Positions 1 to 7,319 of a stretch of 19,492 nt of DNA are shown here, piece after piece. The DNA is from DAOUAJ01 sp034433615 (GTDB lineage Bacteria; Chloroflexota; Anaerolineae; DUEN01): NCBI GenBank assembly GCA_034433615.1, contig DAOUAJ010000402.1, forward strand, positions 1 through 19,492, in the 5' to 3' direction. The notes under the pieces were generated by a model. It was given only the letters and a program-made list of their open reading frames with translations, ran no database searches and was not told the DNA's origin. Positions within the stretch are counted from its first letter, which is position 1. The number at the start of each line of letters is the position of its first letter. The position numbers were made by a program, and so were the translations under genes.

Positions 1-689
1 TTGTAAAGCGTATGCCCCAGGCCCAAAGGCAGCGCACCCAGCGCCACGATGGAGCCCACCTGTCGTAACCCATAGCCCGCCGAAGTGAACGTCAGGGCCG
101 CAGCCGGCAGGGTCCACAACGCAGCCAGCCCGTACACCGCGCCAGCGTAAGTCAGCAACGGATAACGCGCCCGCTGTGAGCGGCCGGCCACCGAGTACAG
201 TCCGAACATCACCGCCGAACCCACAGCCAGCAGGTCGCCCACGATCATGCGCCTGGTCAGTTGCGGCTCAAGGCCAGCCAGAATGGCGACCCCGATCACG
301 GCCACGAGCACCCCCAGCCACTTACGGCGGGGAATGGGCTCGCGCAGAAACCAGGCCGAGGCAATGGTCACGAAAATGGGAGCAGTGTAAACCAGCGCCA
401 GCGAGTGGGCGATGGTGGTGAAGCTGAGAGAGGCAATGTAAAACAGAAAGTGCAACGCCGTCACCAGCCCAAAACCCAGGAATCGGCGCAGGTCGGGCCA
501 CAGCGGCCCCAACGGCTGCCGGCTCAAGTGCGCCAGCGTCATCACGATCAGCGCGGCCGTTCCCAAACGTCCGGCCGCGATCTCGTAGGGGGAGAGCGGC
601 GTGGCCCACCGGATGAGGACAGGGGTGGTGGAGAAGAAACCCACCGCTAAGGCGACGTAGAGTAAGCCAACGCGTTCGTCTCGGGTCAT
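1..689 (-). CDS. EamA/DMT-family transporter, C-terminus cut by window edge
   Basis: The minus strand is open from the ATG at 689 through base 1, giving about 229 residues with no stop. The product begins MTRDERVGLLYVALAVGFFS and shows repeated hydrophobic helices plus the signature stretch ALVYTAPIFVTIASAWFLRE, followed by a second repeat starting near RMIVGDLLAVGSAVMFGLYS. This matches the drug/metabolite transporter superfamily, which has two tandem EamA repeats and usually about 290-300 residues, so roughly 60 residues are missing. It is an inner-membrane protein of ten helices; the substrate cannot be told from sequence. There is only a weak AGG upstream of the start and no in-frame upstream ATG. 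It lies 116 bases downstream of a small membrane-protein gene on the same strand and may be co-transcribed with it. Confidence 0.9.
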   Translation of the reverse strand, partial: MTRDERVGLLYVALAVGFFSTTPVLIRWATPLSPYEIAAGRLGTAALIVMTLAHLSRQPLGPLWPDLRRFLGFGLVTALHFLFYIASLSFTTIAHSLALVYTAPIFVTIASAWFLREPIPRRKWLGVLVAVIGVAILAGLEPQLTRRMIVGDLLAVGSAVMFGLYSVAGRSQRARYPLLTYAGAVYGLAALWTLPAAALTFTSAGYGLRQVGSIVALGALPLGLGHTLY

Positions 690-805
690 GATGGTGCCTG
701 GGGAGTCTCTGGATGTTCATTTTGCATTGGAAGACTGGGGCAGGATAAAGATCACTGCCACAAGCGATAGTCACCGTGTCTGGCGCGTGCAGCGAACTCG
801 CAGCC

Positions 806-1057
806 TCATGTTGCTGGCGTTGCCGTCGGCGTTGGCGGCCGTGGCGCCGGCGGCGGGGTGGGCGTCGTACTCACGGCAGTGGGTGTGGGCGTATTCGTAC
901 TGAAAGCGGAGGCGGGTGTGGGTGGCGGAGGTGGTGGGGGGGTTGCCTCTATCAACACATAAGCCAACACCATGCTCAACACCACCAAAAGGCTGATCCC
1001 CCAAAACACCCACTGTTGCCATGCCCTCACGGAGCCAGATTTTCGCCGTTTCGCCAT
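806..1057 (-). CDS. Small single-pass membrane protein with Pro/Thr-rich tail
   Basis: This encodes 83 residues on the minus strand starting at the ATG at 1057 (MAKRRKSGSVRAWQQWVF). The N-terminus is basic, one hydrophobic helix follows (about residues 16-38, WVFWGISLLVVLSMVLAYVL), and the remaining residues are almost all Pro, Thr, Ala and Ser, with a run of seven prolines. The topology suggests a cytoplasmic N-terminus and an extended tail outside the membrane. The start is supported by AGGAG eight bases upstream and by a TATAAT promoter just beyond it. A longer reading from 1120 would begin inside that promoter. No function is recognised. Pro/Thr-rich extracytoplasmic tails of this style are common in Chloroflexota. 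Confidence 0.6.
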   Translation of the reverse strand: MAKRRKSGSVRAWQQWVFWGISLLVVLSMVLAYVLIEATPPPPPPPTPASAFSTNTPTPTAVSTTPTPPPAPRPPTPTATPAT

Positions 1058-1085
1058 GGTTACCACTCCTATACAAGCTGGGCCG

Positions 1086-1114
1086 ATTATAGCACACAGC
1101 CACGCGCCGGGCAA
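1086..1114 (-). promoter_or_regulatory. Sigma-70-like promoter for the small membrane protein
   Basis: Read on the minus strand, TTGCCC (1114-1109) and a perfect TATAAT (1091-1086) are separated by 17 bases. Transcription would start near 1078, about 20 bases before the AGGAG site and ATG at 1057. Confidence 0.6.
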
Positions 1115-1133
1115 AGCCATGCGCTCGAAAACG

Positions 1134-1163
1134 TTGGACAGCCCATCGCAATTGCGCTATACT
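1134..1163 (+). promoter_or_regulatory. Sigma-70-like promoter for the deaminase operon
   Basis: TTGGAC (1134-1139) and TATACT (1158-1163) are spaced by 18 bases, which predicts a start near 1170 and a 5' leader of about 50 bases before the ATG at 1222. It is divergent from the minus-strand promoter at 1086-1114; the two -35 elements lie only 19 bases apart. Confidence 0.6.
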
Positions 1164-1221
1164 CGGTGTAGCGAAATCCATCTCAGGAGCGACCCACGAC
1201 TTTGCATCAGGATAACCTACC

Positions 1222-2589
1222 ATGACGACCCTGCTTCTACAACACGCTGACCGGCTCATCACGATGGTCGAGGAACGGCCACAGATCGTGGATGGTGCGC
1301 TCTTCGCCCGCGGCCCCGCCATCGAGTGGATAGGACAGACCGCTGATCTGCCCCATGCGTTGCGCACGGCGGACCGGGTGATAGAGGCCCGTGGCATGAT
1401 CGTCCTGCCCGGGCTGGTCAACACCCACCATCACCTCTACCAGACGCTGACCCGGGCCGTGCCCGCCGCCCAAAACGCTGATCTCTTCCATTGGCTGAAA
1501 ACGCTGTACCCGATCTGGGCGCGGCTGACGCCGGAGGCAGTCTACGTCAGCGCGCTGGTGGGGCTGGCCGAACTGGTCCTCTCCGGCTGCACCACCACCA
1601 GCGATCACCTCTATCTGTACCCCAACGGCGTCCGCATTGACGACGAGATCCGCGCCGCGCAGGAAATCGGCATCCGCTTCCACCCCACGCGCGGTGCCAT
1701 GTCCCTGGGTGAGTCAAGGGGGGGACTGCCGCCCGATTCCATCGTCGAGGAGGAGGATGCCATCCTGCGCGATAGCCAGCGCGTCATCGAAACATATCAC
1801 CAGCCGGAGCGGTTCGGCATGGTGCGGGTGGGCGTGGCTCCCTGCTCACCCTTTTCTGTCACGCCGAACCTGATGCGGGAGGCCGCGACCCTGGCCCGTC
1901 ACTATCATGTCCGGCTGCACACGCACCTGGCGGAGACGCCGGACGAGGAGCGATTCTGCATCGAACGTTTCGGCACGCGCCCGGTGGCTTACATGGAGCG
2001 ACTGGGGTGGTTGGGGGATGACGTCTGGCACGCTCACGTGGTGCATGTGAACCCGGCCGAGATCAGCCTGCTGGCGCGCACGGGCACCGGCGTGGCCCAC
2101 TGTCCCTCCTCCAACATGCGGCTGGCCTCGGGCATCGCGCCGGTCAAGGTTATGCGCCAAGTGGGAGTGCCTGTCGGATTGGGAGTGGACGGCTCGGCTT
2201 CCAACGACAGTTCGCACATGCTGGCCGAGGCACGGCAGGCCCTGTTGCTGCAACGGGTCGGCGGAGACCCGGCCGCGCTGAGCGCTCACGACGCGCTGGA
2301 GATGGCGACTCTGGGCGGTGCTCGCGTCCTGGGCCGCGACGACATCGGCGCGCTGGCACCCAATATGGCCGCCGATTTCATCGGCTTCCGGCTGGAGCGG
2401 CTGGCATACGCTGGTGCCCTGCACGATCCCCTGGCAGCGCTGATCTTCTGCGCGCCGCAGAACGTGGACCTGAGCGTGATCAACGGCGAGGTGATCGTGG
2501 AAGATGGCGAACTGGGTCGGCTGGATCTGGCCTCTATCGTACGTCGCCACAACGAGATCAGCCGGACGATGGTGAACGGAGGTGGGTGA
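1222..2589 (+). CDS. 8-oxoguanine deaminase-like amidohydrolase
   Basis: This is a 455-residue, soluble, cytoplasmic metal-dependent hydrolase of the amidohydrolase superfamily (ATZ/TRZ/guanine deaminase branch). Visible motifs are NTHHHLYQ (His 69-71, first metal ligands), RLHTHLAE (His 233 and 235), WHAHVVH (270-275), and GVDGSASNDSSH (321-332) with the catalytic Asp 323. The long stretch around SGCTTTSDHLYLYPNG and CPSSNMRLASGIAPV resembles proteins characterised as 8-oxoguanine deaminases, which convert 8-oxoguanine to urate plus ammonia. A role in other purine or triazine-like deamination cannot be excluded. The length is normal for the family. An AGGA site lies about nine bases before the ATG, and a promoter lies at 1134-1163. 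It is the first gene of an operon; the HD-domain gene follows after 3 bases. Confidence 0.88.
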   Translation: MTTLLLQHADRLITMVEERPQIVDGALFARGPAIEWIGQTADLPHALRTADRVIEARGMIVLPGLVNTHHHLYQTLTRAVPAAQNADLFHWLKTLYPIWARLTPEAVYVSALVGLAELVLSGCTTTSDHLYLYPNGVRIDDEIRAAQEIGIRFHPTRGAMSLGESRGGLPPDSIVEEEDAILRDSQRVIETYHQPERFGMVRVGVAPCSPFSVTPNLMREAATLARHYHVRLHTHLAETPDEERFCIERFGTRPVAYMERLGWLGDDVWHAHVVHVNPAEISLLARTGTGVAHCPSSNMRLASGIAPVKVMRQVGVPVGLGVDGSASNDSSHMLAEARQALLLQRVGGDPAALSAHDALEMATLGGARVLGRDDIGALAPNMAADFIGFRLERLAYAGALHDPLAALIFCAPQNVDLSVINGEVIVEDGELGRLDLASIVRRHNEISRTMVNGGG

Positions 2590-2592
2590 GCC

Positions 2593-3183
2593 GTGAGCGA
2601 GCGTGATCGGGATCGCGTGCGAGCGGCAGTGACGGCGTTGGCCCGGCAGCACTACTTCGAGGAAGGGCACTCGCTGCAGGACGCCCGGCTGGCGCGCCAG
2701 CTCTTCGAGGGCACCCGGGCTCTGCACGGCCTGGACGATGCCTGTGCCGACTTGCTGGAGTACGCCGCCATCCTGCACGACATCGGTTACGAGTACGGTT
2801 ATCCTCAGCACCACAAGCACGCGCTGCGTATGATCCTGGAGGCGGACATCCCCGGCCTGAGCGAGCGGGAGAAGCGGATCGTGGCCCACACCGCGCGCTA
2901 CCACCGTGGCCCCCAGCCGGATCCGAGGAAGCATCGGCGGTTCGCCCAATTGCCTGAAAAGGATCGCGAGATCGTCCGCCGGCTGGGTGCCATCCTGCGC
3001 TTCGCCGATGGCCTGGACCGCACTCATACTTTTGCCGTGCACGACCTGCACTGCCAGCTTGAGGGCCACCAACTGATCGTCACTCTGGAGCCGGCGACGG
3101 GCAACGAGGTGGAACGGCAAATAGGGCGGAAGAAGGCTCGCTTTTTCGAGGCTGTGTTTGATGTGACCGTGATCCTGCGATGA
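2593..3183 (+). CDS. HD-domain phosphohydrolase, Ppx/GppA C-terminal-like
   Basis: This encodes 196 residues starting at GTG 2593, with GGAGG (2579-2583) nine bases upstream inside the end of the deaminase gene. The HD signature is LEYAAILHDIGYEYGY (His 62-Asp 63), preceded by a His at 26 (EEGHS) and followed by QHHKHALRMI, IVAHTARYHRG (His 99 and 104) and ILRFADGLDRTH. This pattern is that of the C-terminal HD domain of exopolyphosphatase/guanosine pentaphosphatase (Ppx/GppA), here without the N-terminal sugar-kinase-fold phosphatase domain. The metal-binding residues look intact, so it is probably an active phosphohydrolase, perhaps on a nucleotide. The substrate is unknown. Tight coupling to the deaminase suggests translation together. 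Confidence 0.8.
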   Translation: MSERDRDRVRAAVTALARQHYFEEGHSLQDARLARQLFEGTRALHGLDDACADLLEYAAILHDIGYEYGYPQHHKHALRMILEADIPGLSEREKRIVAHTARYHRGPQPDPRKHRRFAQLPEKDREIVRRLGAILRFADGLDRTHTFAVHDLHCQLEGHQLIVTLEPATGNEVERQIGRKKARFFEAVFDVTVILR

Positions 3184-3228
3184 AGACCTGACCGGCTACC
3201 GCTACGCCGCTTGCCTGAGGAGGCAACT

Positions 3229-5007
3229 ATGCCATGCTCCCGACATTTTACACCCCTGATCCTTGGGCTTCTCTTGATCCTGATCGGCACAACCGTCACC
3301 GCCAGCCAGAGCCGGGCCGCGTCGTTGCCTGCGCAAGAACCGCCAGTTGCTCAGGATATGACGCTCATCGTGCTGGGACGAGTCGTGAACACCCAGGGAC
3401 TGGCCATCCCAGAGGCGCAGATCGCCCTCTTTATCGGGGGCAGACGTCAACCATTGCTTTCCCCTGACGGGGAGACCGTTACAGAGGTCTACTCTGAAAC
3501 AGATGGCCTTTTCCGTCTGGTCGTTCGCCTGTCAGGGCGGACGGCTGAAGCCATTGCGATGGGTCGTCAGACCGCTGCAATTGAGATCGACGCGCACACC
3601 TTCCGCAAGACGCGACTGGGCATCCCGGCTCGGCTGTTGACGCACAGCAGTGACCACCTGTACGCTGATGTGGGGGCAGTCGTGCTGCCTCGTGTGTTCC
3701 ATGCAGCCTTCTTTGTAACGCTTGCCATCTTCCTTCTCACCCTAGTGGCGATCTCCTTGCACCTGCTACATGAGACAACGGCGACTATGGTGGGTGCTAC
3801 TTCGCTGCTGGCCATCACCTACGTGTTCGGCATGCGTTGGCCGGACTGGTATATCATCGAGTTCGAACGTGCCATCCACCACATCAACTTCGAAGTCATC
3901 TTCCTGATCCTGGGTCTGATGATCTTTGTGGCCATCACCGGTCGCACGGGGGTCTTCCAATGGCTGGCCTACTCGGCCTACCGGCTCAGCCGCGGGAACG
4001 CATGGGCCCTGGCGGTCTTCCTGGTTCTCATCACGGCCACCACGTCCGCCTTTTTGAACAACGTGACGATCATGCTGCTGATCGCGCCCGTGACGACGGA
4101 GATAGCCCTCATCATGAGGATCAACCCCCTGGCTCTACTCATACCCGAAACGCTGGTCTCCAATATTGGGGGAACCGCCACTTTGATCGGCGATCCTCCC
4201 AATGTCTTGATCGGTTCCTATGCCCATCTCGACTTTGCTGCGTTCCTGAGCAACCTGGGGCCCATCATCGCCTTGCTGACCATTCTCTTCATCGGGATGA
4301 TATGGCTCCTGTATCGGGACGAATATCACCGGGCGCACGATGGTCGTTCACCCGCCTTGGTCACGTATCTGGCTGAAGCCGCTCGCATCAGAGATCCCCT
4401 CTTGCTGAGCAAGGCAGCCGTTATGGCTATCGTGACGCTTGTCCTTTTCTTCGTGGGGGGTGCCTGGAATATGCCGCCAGCCGTGGCTGCGCTCATAGGG
4501 GCTGTCGGATTGATGATATGGGCTCGTCCAAGCATCCATGACATGATCCAGGAGGTTGATTGGACCACTTTGCTGTTCTTTATGTCTTTGTTCATCCTGG
4601 TAGGAGCCTTGCAAGATGTGGGCGCCATCCAGGTCGTTGCCGAGGCAGTAGGCAAGGTAACAGGGGGGAATCTGCCTTTGGCCGTACTTATGACTGTGTG
4701 GGTACCTGCAATCGGATCCGCTCTGACGGAGAACATTCCTTTCGCGGCAGCTATGCTGCCTGCAGTGGGCTATCTTACCCAAACCATCCCTGGCGCTGAC
4801 AATCACGTGTTATACTGGGCCCTGGCGCTGGGCACATGCCTGGGGGGCAATGCCACAATCATCGGAGCAGCCGCGAATATCGTGACCGTTGGCATCGCGG
4901 ATCGGGCGGGATACCCGGTGTCGTTCAAAGATTTCGCCAAGGTCGGCGTACCCACTACCTTTGCGATCCTGCTGGTCTCGACGGTTTACTTACTGGTGCG
5001 CTACTAA
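3229..5007 (+). CDS. SLC13/ArsB/NhaD-type permease with N-terminal ectodomain
   Basis: The protein has 592 residues from the ATG at 3229; GAGGAGG (3217-3223) sits five bases upstream, so the in-frame TTG at 3211 is unlikely. Residues 1-31 form a signal sequence or first helix. About residues 38-105 (LIVLGRVVNTQGLAIPEAQI and onward) resemble a carboxypeptidase-regulatory-like beta-sandwich outside the membrane. The rest is a polytopic permease of the ion transporter superfamily. Two hairpin/ligand-loop pairs are visible: NNVTIMLLIAP with NIGGTATLIGDPPNVLIG, and ENIPFAAAMLPAV with LGGNATIIGAAANIVTVG. These inverted-repeat motifs are typical of sodium/proton-coupled SLC13, ArsB, NhaD and P-protein transporters. 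The substrate could be a dicarboxylate, arsenite or Na+/H+. A universal stress protein gene follows 25 bases later. Confidence 0.85.
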   Translation: MPCSRHFTPLILGLLLILIGTTVTASQSRAASLPAQEPPVAQDMTLIVLGRVVNTQGLAIPEAQIALFIGGRRQPLLSPDGETVTEVYSETDGLFRLVVRLSGRTAEAIAMGRQTAAIEIDAHTFRKTRLGIPARLLTHSSDHLYADVGAVVLPRVFHAAFFVTLAIFLLTLVAISLHLLHETTATMVGATSLLAITYVFGMRWPDWYIIEFERAIHHINFEVIFLILGLMIFVAITGRTGVFQWLAYSAYRLSRGNAWALAVFLVLITATTSAFLNNVTIMLLIAPVTTEIALIMRINPLALLIPETLVSNIGGTATLIGDPPNVLIGSYAHLDFAAFLSNLGPIIALLTILFIGMIWLLYRDEYHRAHDGRSPALVTYLAEAARIRDPLLLSKAAVMAIVTLVLFFVGGAWNMPPAVAALIGAVGLMIWARPSIHDMIQEVDWTTLLFFMSLFILVGALQDVGAIQVVAEAVGKVTGGNLPLAVLMTVWVPAIGSALTENIPFAAAMLPAVGYLTQTIPGADNHVLYWALALGTCLGGNATIIGAAANIVTVGIADRAGYPVSFKDFAKVGVPTTFAILLVSTVYLLVRY

Positions 5008-5032
5008 GGAGTAATCGAGAAAGAAGGGAAAG

Positions 5033-5527
5033 ATGGTCGAACATGACAGTAACCAGAGCAGCTCCGGTCAACGATCTGGTAGTCTTGATGTCCACAAGCC
5101 ATCCGTCATCGTGTGTGCAACGCGTGGTGGTGAGGCAAGCCATCGGGCGCAAGATCGAGCGATCGAGTTGTCCAAGCAGCACAATGCGCGCCTGATCTTT
5201 CTCTACATCGTGGACCTGGAATTCGTTAGCGACACAGCCGCGCCCATCGTGGTGGATGTGGAACGTGAGGTGAGAGGCATGGGGCATTTCCTGTTGCTGA
5301 TGGCGAAGGAGCGTGCCCAGGCTCAGGGTGTGGAAGCAGACATCGCGATCAGGGAGGGAAAGGTCCGTGAAGCGATCCAGGATTTCATTCGGGAGGCCAA
5401 AGCCGATATGCTGGTGCTCGGGCGGCCCCGCTCTGGAGCGGTCAAGCAGGTGTTCAACGAGCAGGAGCTCACACCTTTCGCTCTGGCCGTACAGCAAGCC
5501 CTTGGCATTCCAGTGCTGGTGGTCTGA
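5033..5527 (+). CDS. Universal stress protein, UspA family
   Basis: This encodes 164 residues with the alpha/beta Usp fold. A polar tail of about 20 residues is followed by KPSVIVCATRGGEASHRAQD, a first strand and helix. Then come ARLIFLYIVDLEF, an acidic helix, ADIAIREGKVREAIQDFIRE, and ADMLVLGRPRSG leading to a final strand GIPVLVV. The usual ATP-binding pattern G-2x-G-9x-G(S/T) is not clearly present (the loop reads LGRPRSGAVKQVFNE), so nucleotide binding is uncertain. The gene lies 25 bases after the permease gene, with AAGGGA before its ATG. Usp domains are often fused to or encoded beside ion and solute transporters, so a regulatory role on the permease is a reasonable inference. Confidence 0.82.
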   Translation: MVEHDSNQSSSGQRSGSLDVHKPSVIVCATRGGEASHRAQDRAIELSKQHNARLIFLYIVDLEFVSDTAAPIVVDVEREVRGMGHFLLLMAKERAQAQGVEADIAIREGKVREAIQDFIREAKADMLVLGRPRSGAVKQVFNEQELTPFALAVQQALGIPVLVV

Positions 5528-5545
5528 CCATGCGCACAAGCAGGC

Positions 5546-5564
5546 CGGAATGGAGAGCATTCCG
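5546..5564 (+). terminator. Short hairpin after the permease/Usp operon, possible terminator
   Basis: CGGAATG and CATTCCG form a perfect 7-bp stem around a GAGAG loop, 18 bases after the Usp stop codon. No T-run follows, so intrinsic termination is doubtful. It could be a 3' processing or stability structure. Confidence 0.35.
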
Positions 5565-5598
5565 CGTTGGGGAGTGATCGGGAAGTGGCGAACGCGTG

Positions 5599-5607
5599 TG
5601 TTATGAT
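5599..5607 (+). promoter_or_regulatory. Extended -10 promoter for the DUF951 gene
   Basis: TGTTATGAT is an extended -10 element (TGn followed by TATGAT) about 33 bases before the DUF951 start. No good -35 lies at the right distance, which is usual for extended -10 promoters. It lies just after the hairpin at 5546-5564, fitting an operon boundary. Confidence 0.45.
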
Positions 5608-5639
5608 GCATTCATCCAGAGATATTGAGGAAAGCAGCC

Positions 5640-5873
5640 ATGCCCATTGAAATCCGAATCGGTGACGTCGTCAGGCTACGCAAACCTCATCCGTGCGGCA
5701 GCTACGAGTGGGAGGTGGTGCGGCTGGGAGCCGACATCGGCATGCGTTGTTGCGAGTGCGGGCGGCGGGTGCTCCTGCCGCGTCGTCAGTTCGAGCGGCG
5801 GGTGAAGACCTTCGTGCGCCGGGGGTCCCCCACCGCGAACGATCTTCCAACATCTGATTCCTCATCGGGCTAA
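5640..5873 (+). CDS. DUF951 family protein
   Basis: This encodes 77 residues from the ATG at 5640, with GAGGAAA eight or so bases upstream; an in-frame TTG at 5625 lies before that site and is rejected. The core IGDVVRLRKPHPCGSYEWEV and ADIGMRCCECGRRVLLPRRQ matches the small DUF951 family found in Firmicutes, Chloroflexota and relatives. Cysteines at 19, 37, 38 and 40 lie in a PHPCG loop and a CCECG knuckle, suggesting a bound metal such as zinc. The basic C-terminal half (RRQFERRVKTFVRR) could contact nucleic acid. No function has been established that I know of. The MFS gene begins 19 bases later. Confidence 0.85.
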   Translation: MPIEIRIGDVVRLRKPHPCGSYEWEVVRLGADIGMRCCECGRRVLLPRRQFERRVKTFVRRGSPTANDLPTSDSSSG

Positions 5874-5892
5874 CCTGGGCGGGATCCTGGCA

Positions 5893-7224
5893 ATGACGAC
5901 CGACCACCAGGGTGGTTTTGGGCCTGTTCTCTCCAACCGTTCCTTTCGAGCGCTCTGGACCTCTCAGGTGTTAGCGCAAACGGCTCAAAACGCCATCAAC
6001 TTCATGCAGATGGTGCTGATCGAGCATACGACCGGCTCCAGCACGCATCTGGGATTGATGATCCTCGCCTTCACCCTACCTGGCGTCGTGGTCAGCCCTG
6101 TCGCTGGCATCGTCGTGGACCGCCTTTCCAAAAAACTGGTGCTCATCGCCTCTAACGCGTTACGGGTCGTGCTGACCCTGGGCTATTTTCTGGTCCTGGG
6201 AAGATGGGGAGGATGGTCTCTTCTCCTCTCGGTGTACGCTATCGCCTTTACTTCATCTGCTGTTGGACAATTCTTCAGTCCGGCCGAAACTGCGACGATC
6301 CCCATGGTGGTGGGGCGTTACCATCTGGTCGCGGCCAACTCGTTGTTTAACCTGACGCTGGCCGCCTCGCAGGTTGTTGGATTGATCATCCTGGGGCCTC
6401 TCGCCGTAAAGCTGGTGGGTGTGCGCGGCGGGTTCGTCGTGATCGCGTTGATGTACGCCGTGGCGGCCTACTCAGTGGCCCGTCTCCCGAAAGATCGCAG
6501 GCTCGCTCGCTCTGATGAGGAGACTCAGGCTGGCTGGAAGCGGGTACGTTCTGACCTGAAGGAGGGCTGGGCTTTCGTGCTACGCGAGCGTCCCGTGACG
6601 GTAGCTATGTTCCATCTTACGATCATCGCCACTCTGGTCATGATCATCGCTATGCTGGCCCCTGGCTTTGCCGCACGCGCTCTACATATGGCCCCGGAAG
6701 ATGCAGTGATCGTCTTTGCACCGGCCGGCGTGGGTATGCTAATGGCGACGGGCGCACTAGGGCGTTGGGGGTATCGTCTGCGCAAGGATGTCCTGGGTCA
6801 TCTGGCATTGCTGATCACCGGGCTAGCGTTTGCGGCGCTGGGCGTGCTGAGCCGCTCGCTCCAGACCCATAACGTTCGTCTGGAGCCTCCTCTGCCCCCC
6901 GCTGGCGTGGGATGGATCCTGGCAATCATTGGGCTGAGTGCCTTGCTGGGGCTGAGCATGTCCACGGCTAATATCCTGGCCCAAACAATTCTCCAAGAAG
7001 AGACGCCCGCCCCGCTGCGCGGGCGGGTCTTCGCCGTGCAGTTCATGCTCAATAACCTGGGGGGTATCCCCCCGATGTTGGGCATCGCTGGCCTGGCGGA
7101 CTGGCTGGGCATCCCGCCGATCCTCATAGGCGTGGCAGGCGTCACCCTTCTCGCCACCGGGGTCAGCGTGTACGCGCGCTACGGCCGTCCCCACGGGCGG
7201 TGGCTACGTTTCTTGATCCGTTAA
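5893..7224 (+). CDS. MFS transporter, EntS-like exporter subgroup
   Basis: The 443 residues contain about twelve hydrophobic segments. The N-terminus (SNRSFRALWTSQVLAQTAQN) and the loop between helices 2 and 3 (GIVVDRLSKKLVLIASNALR), a version of MFS motif A, fit the MFS_3/EntS-like group of proton-driven exporters. A cytoplasmic stretch of charged residues (KDRRLARSDEETQAGWKRVR) separates the two six-helix halves. The conserved end of the second half reads ETPAPLRGRVFAVQFMLNN. It acts in the inner membrane; the substrate is unknown. There is no clear ribosome site or promoter of its own, so it is probably co-transcribed with the DUF951 gene. Confidence 0.88.
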   Translation: MTTDHQGGFGPVLSNRSFRALWTSQVLAQTAQNAINFMQMVLIEHTTGSSTHLGLMILAFTLPGVVVSPVAGIVVDRLSKKLVLIASNALRVVLTLGYFLVLGRWGGWSLLLSVYAIAFTSSAVGQFFSPAETATIPMVVGRYHLVAANSLFNLTLAASQVVGLIILGPLAVKLVGVRGGFVVIALMYAVAAYSVARLPKDRRLARSDEETQAGWKRVRSDLKEGWAFVLRERPVTVAMFHLTIIATLVMIIAMLAPGFAARALHMAPEDAVIVFAPAGVGMLMATGALGRWGYRLRKDVLGHLALLITGLAFAALGVLSRSLQTHNVRLEPPLPPAGVGWILAIIGLSALLGLSMSTANILAQTILQEETPAPLRGRVFAVQFMLNNLGGIPPMLGIAGLADWLGIPPILIGVAGVTLLATGVSVYARYGRPHGRWLRFLIR

Positions 7225-7265
7225 GGTAGCACGACATGGATTACACGGATAGCGCGATGATACGT

Positions 7266-7294
7266 TTGTGGATCACCTCCCTTTCTGGTACAAT
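7266..7294 (+). promoter_or_regulatory. Sigma-70-like promoter of the polysaccharide operon
   Basis: TTGTGG (7266-7271) and TACAAT (7289-7294) are 17 bases apart. The predicted start near 7301 leaves a leader of about 19 bases carrying AGGAGG (7307-7312) in front of the TTG start codon at 7320. This is the only clear promoter seen ahead of the glycosyltransferase and Wzz genes. Confidence 0.6.
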
Positions 7295-7319
7295 AACAGC
7301 GTTCGCAGGAGGGGTGAGA

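Noticed and set aside
910..945. G-rich run (GGG repeats) that could form a G-quadruplex on the plus strand
   Set aside because: It is simply the complement of the poly-proline/threonine codons of the small membrane protein, so no separate signal is needed to explain it.
1058..1120. Longer reading of the small P/T-rich membrane protein from 1120
   Set aside because: The extra codons cover the -10 and -35 elements of its own promoter; the ATG at 1057 has the AGGAG site.
1846..3120. 424-codon open frame on the minus strand
   Set aside because: It is antisense to the deaminase and HD genes, which have clear motifs; its translation has no family features and reflects GC-rich codon bias.
4955..5611. 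218-codon minus-strand frame over the Usp gene
   Set aside because: It is antisense to a recognisable universal stress protein, with a low-information sequence and no ribosome site noted.
7236..7319. Upstream ATG start for the glycosyltransferase (adds 28 residues)
   Set aside because: It lies before a good promoter (7266-7294) and the extra residues are unlike the family, while TTG 7320 has AGGAGG at ideal spacing and gives the standard N-terminus.
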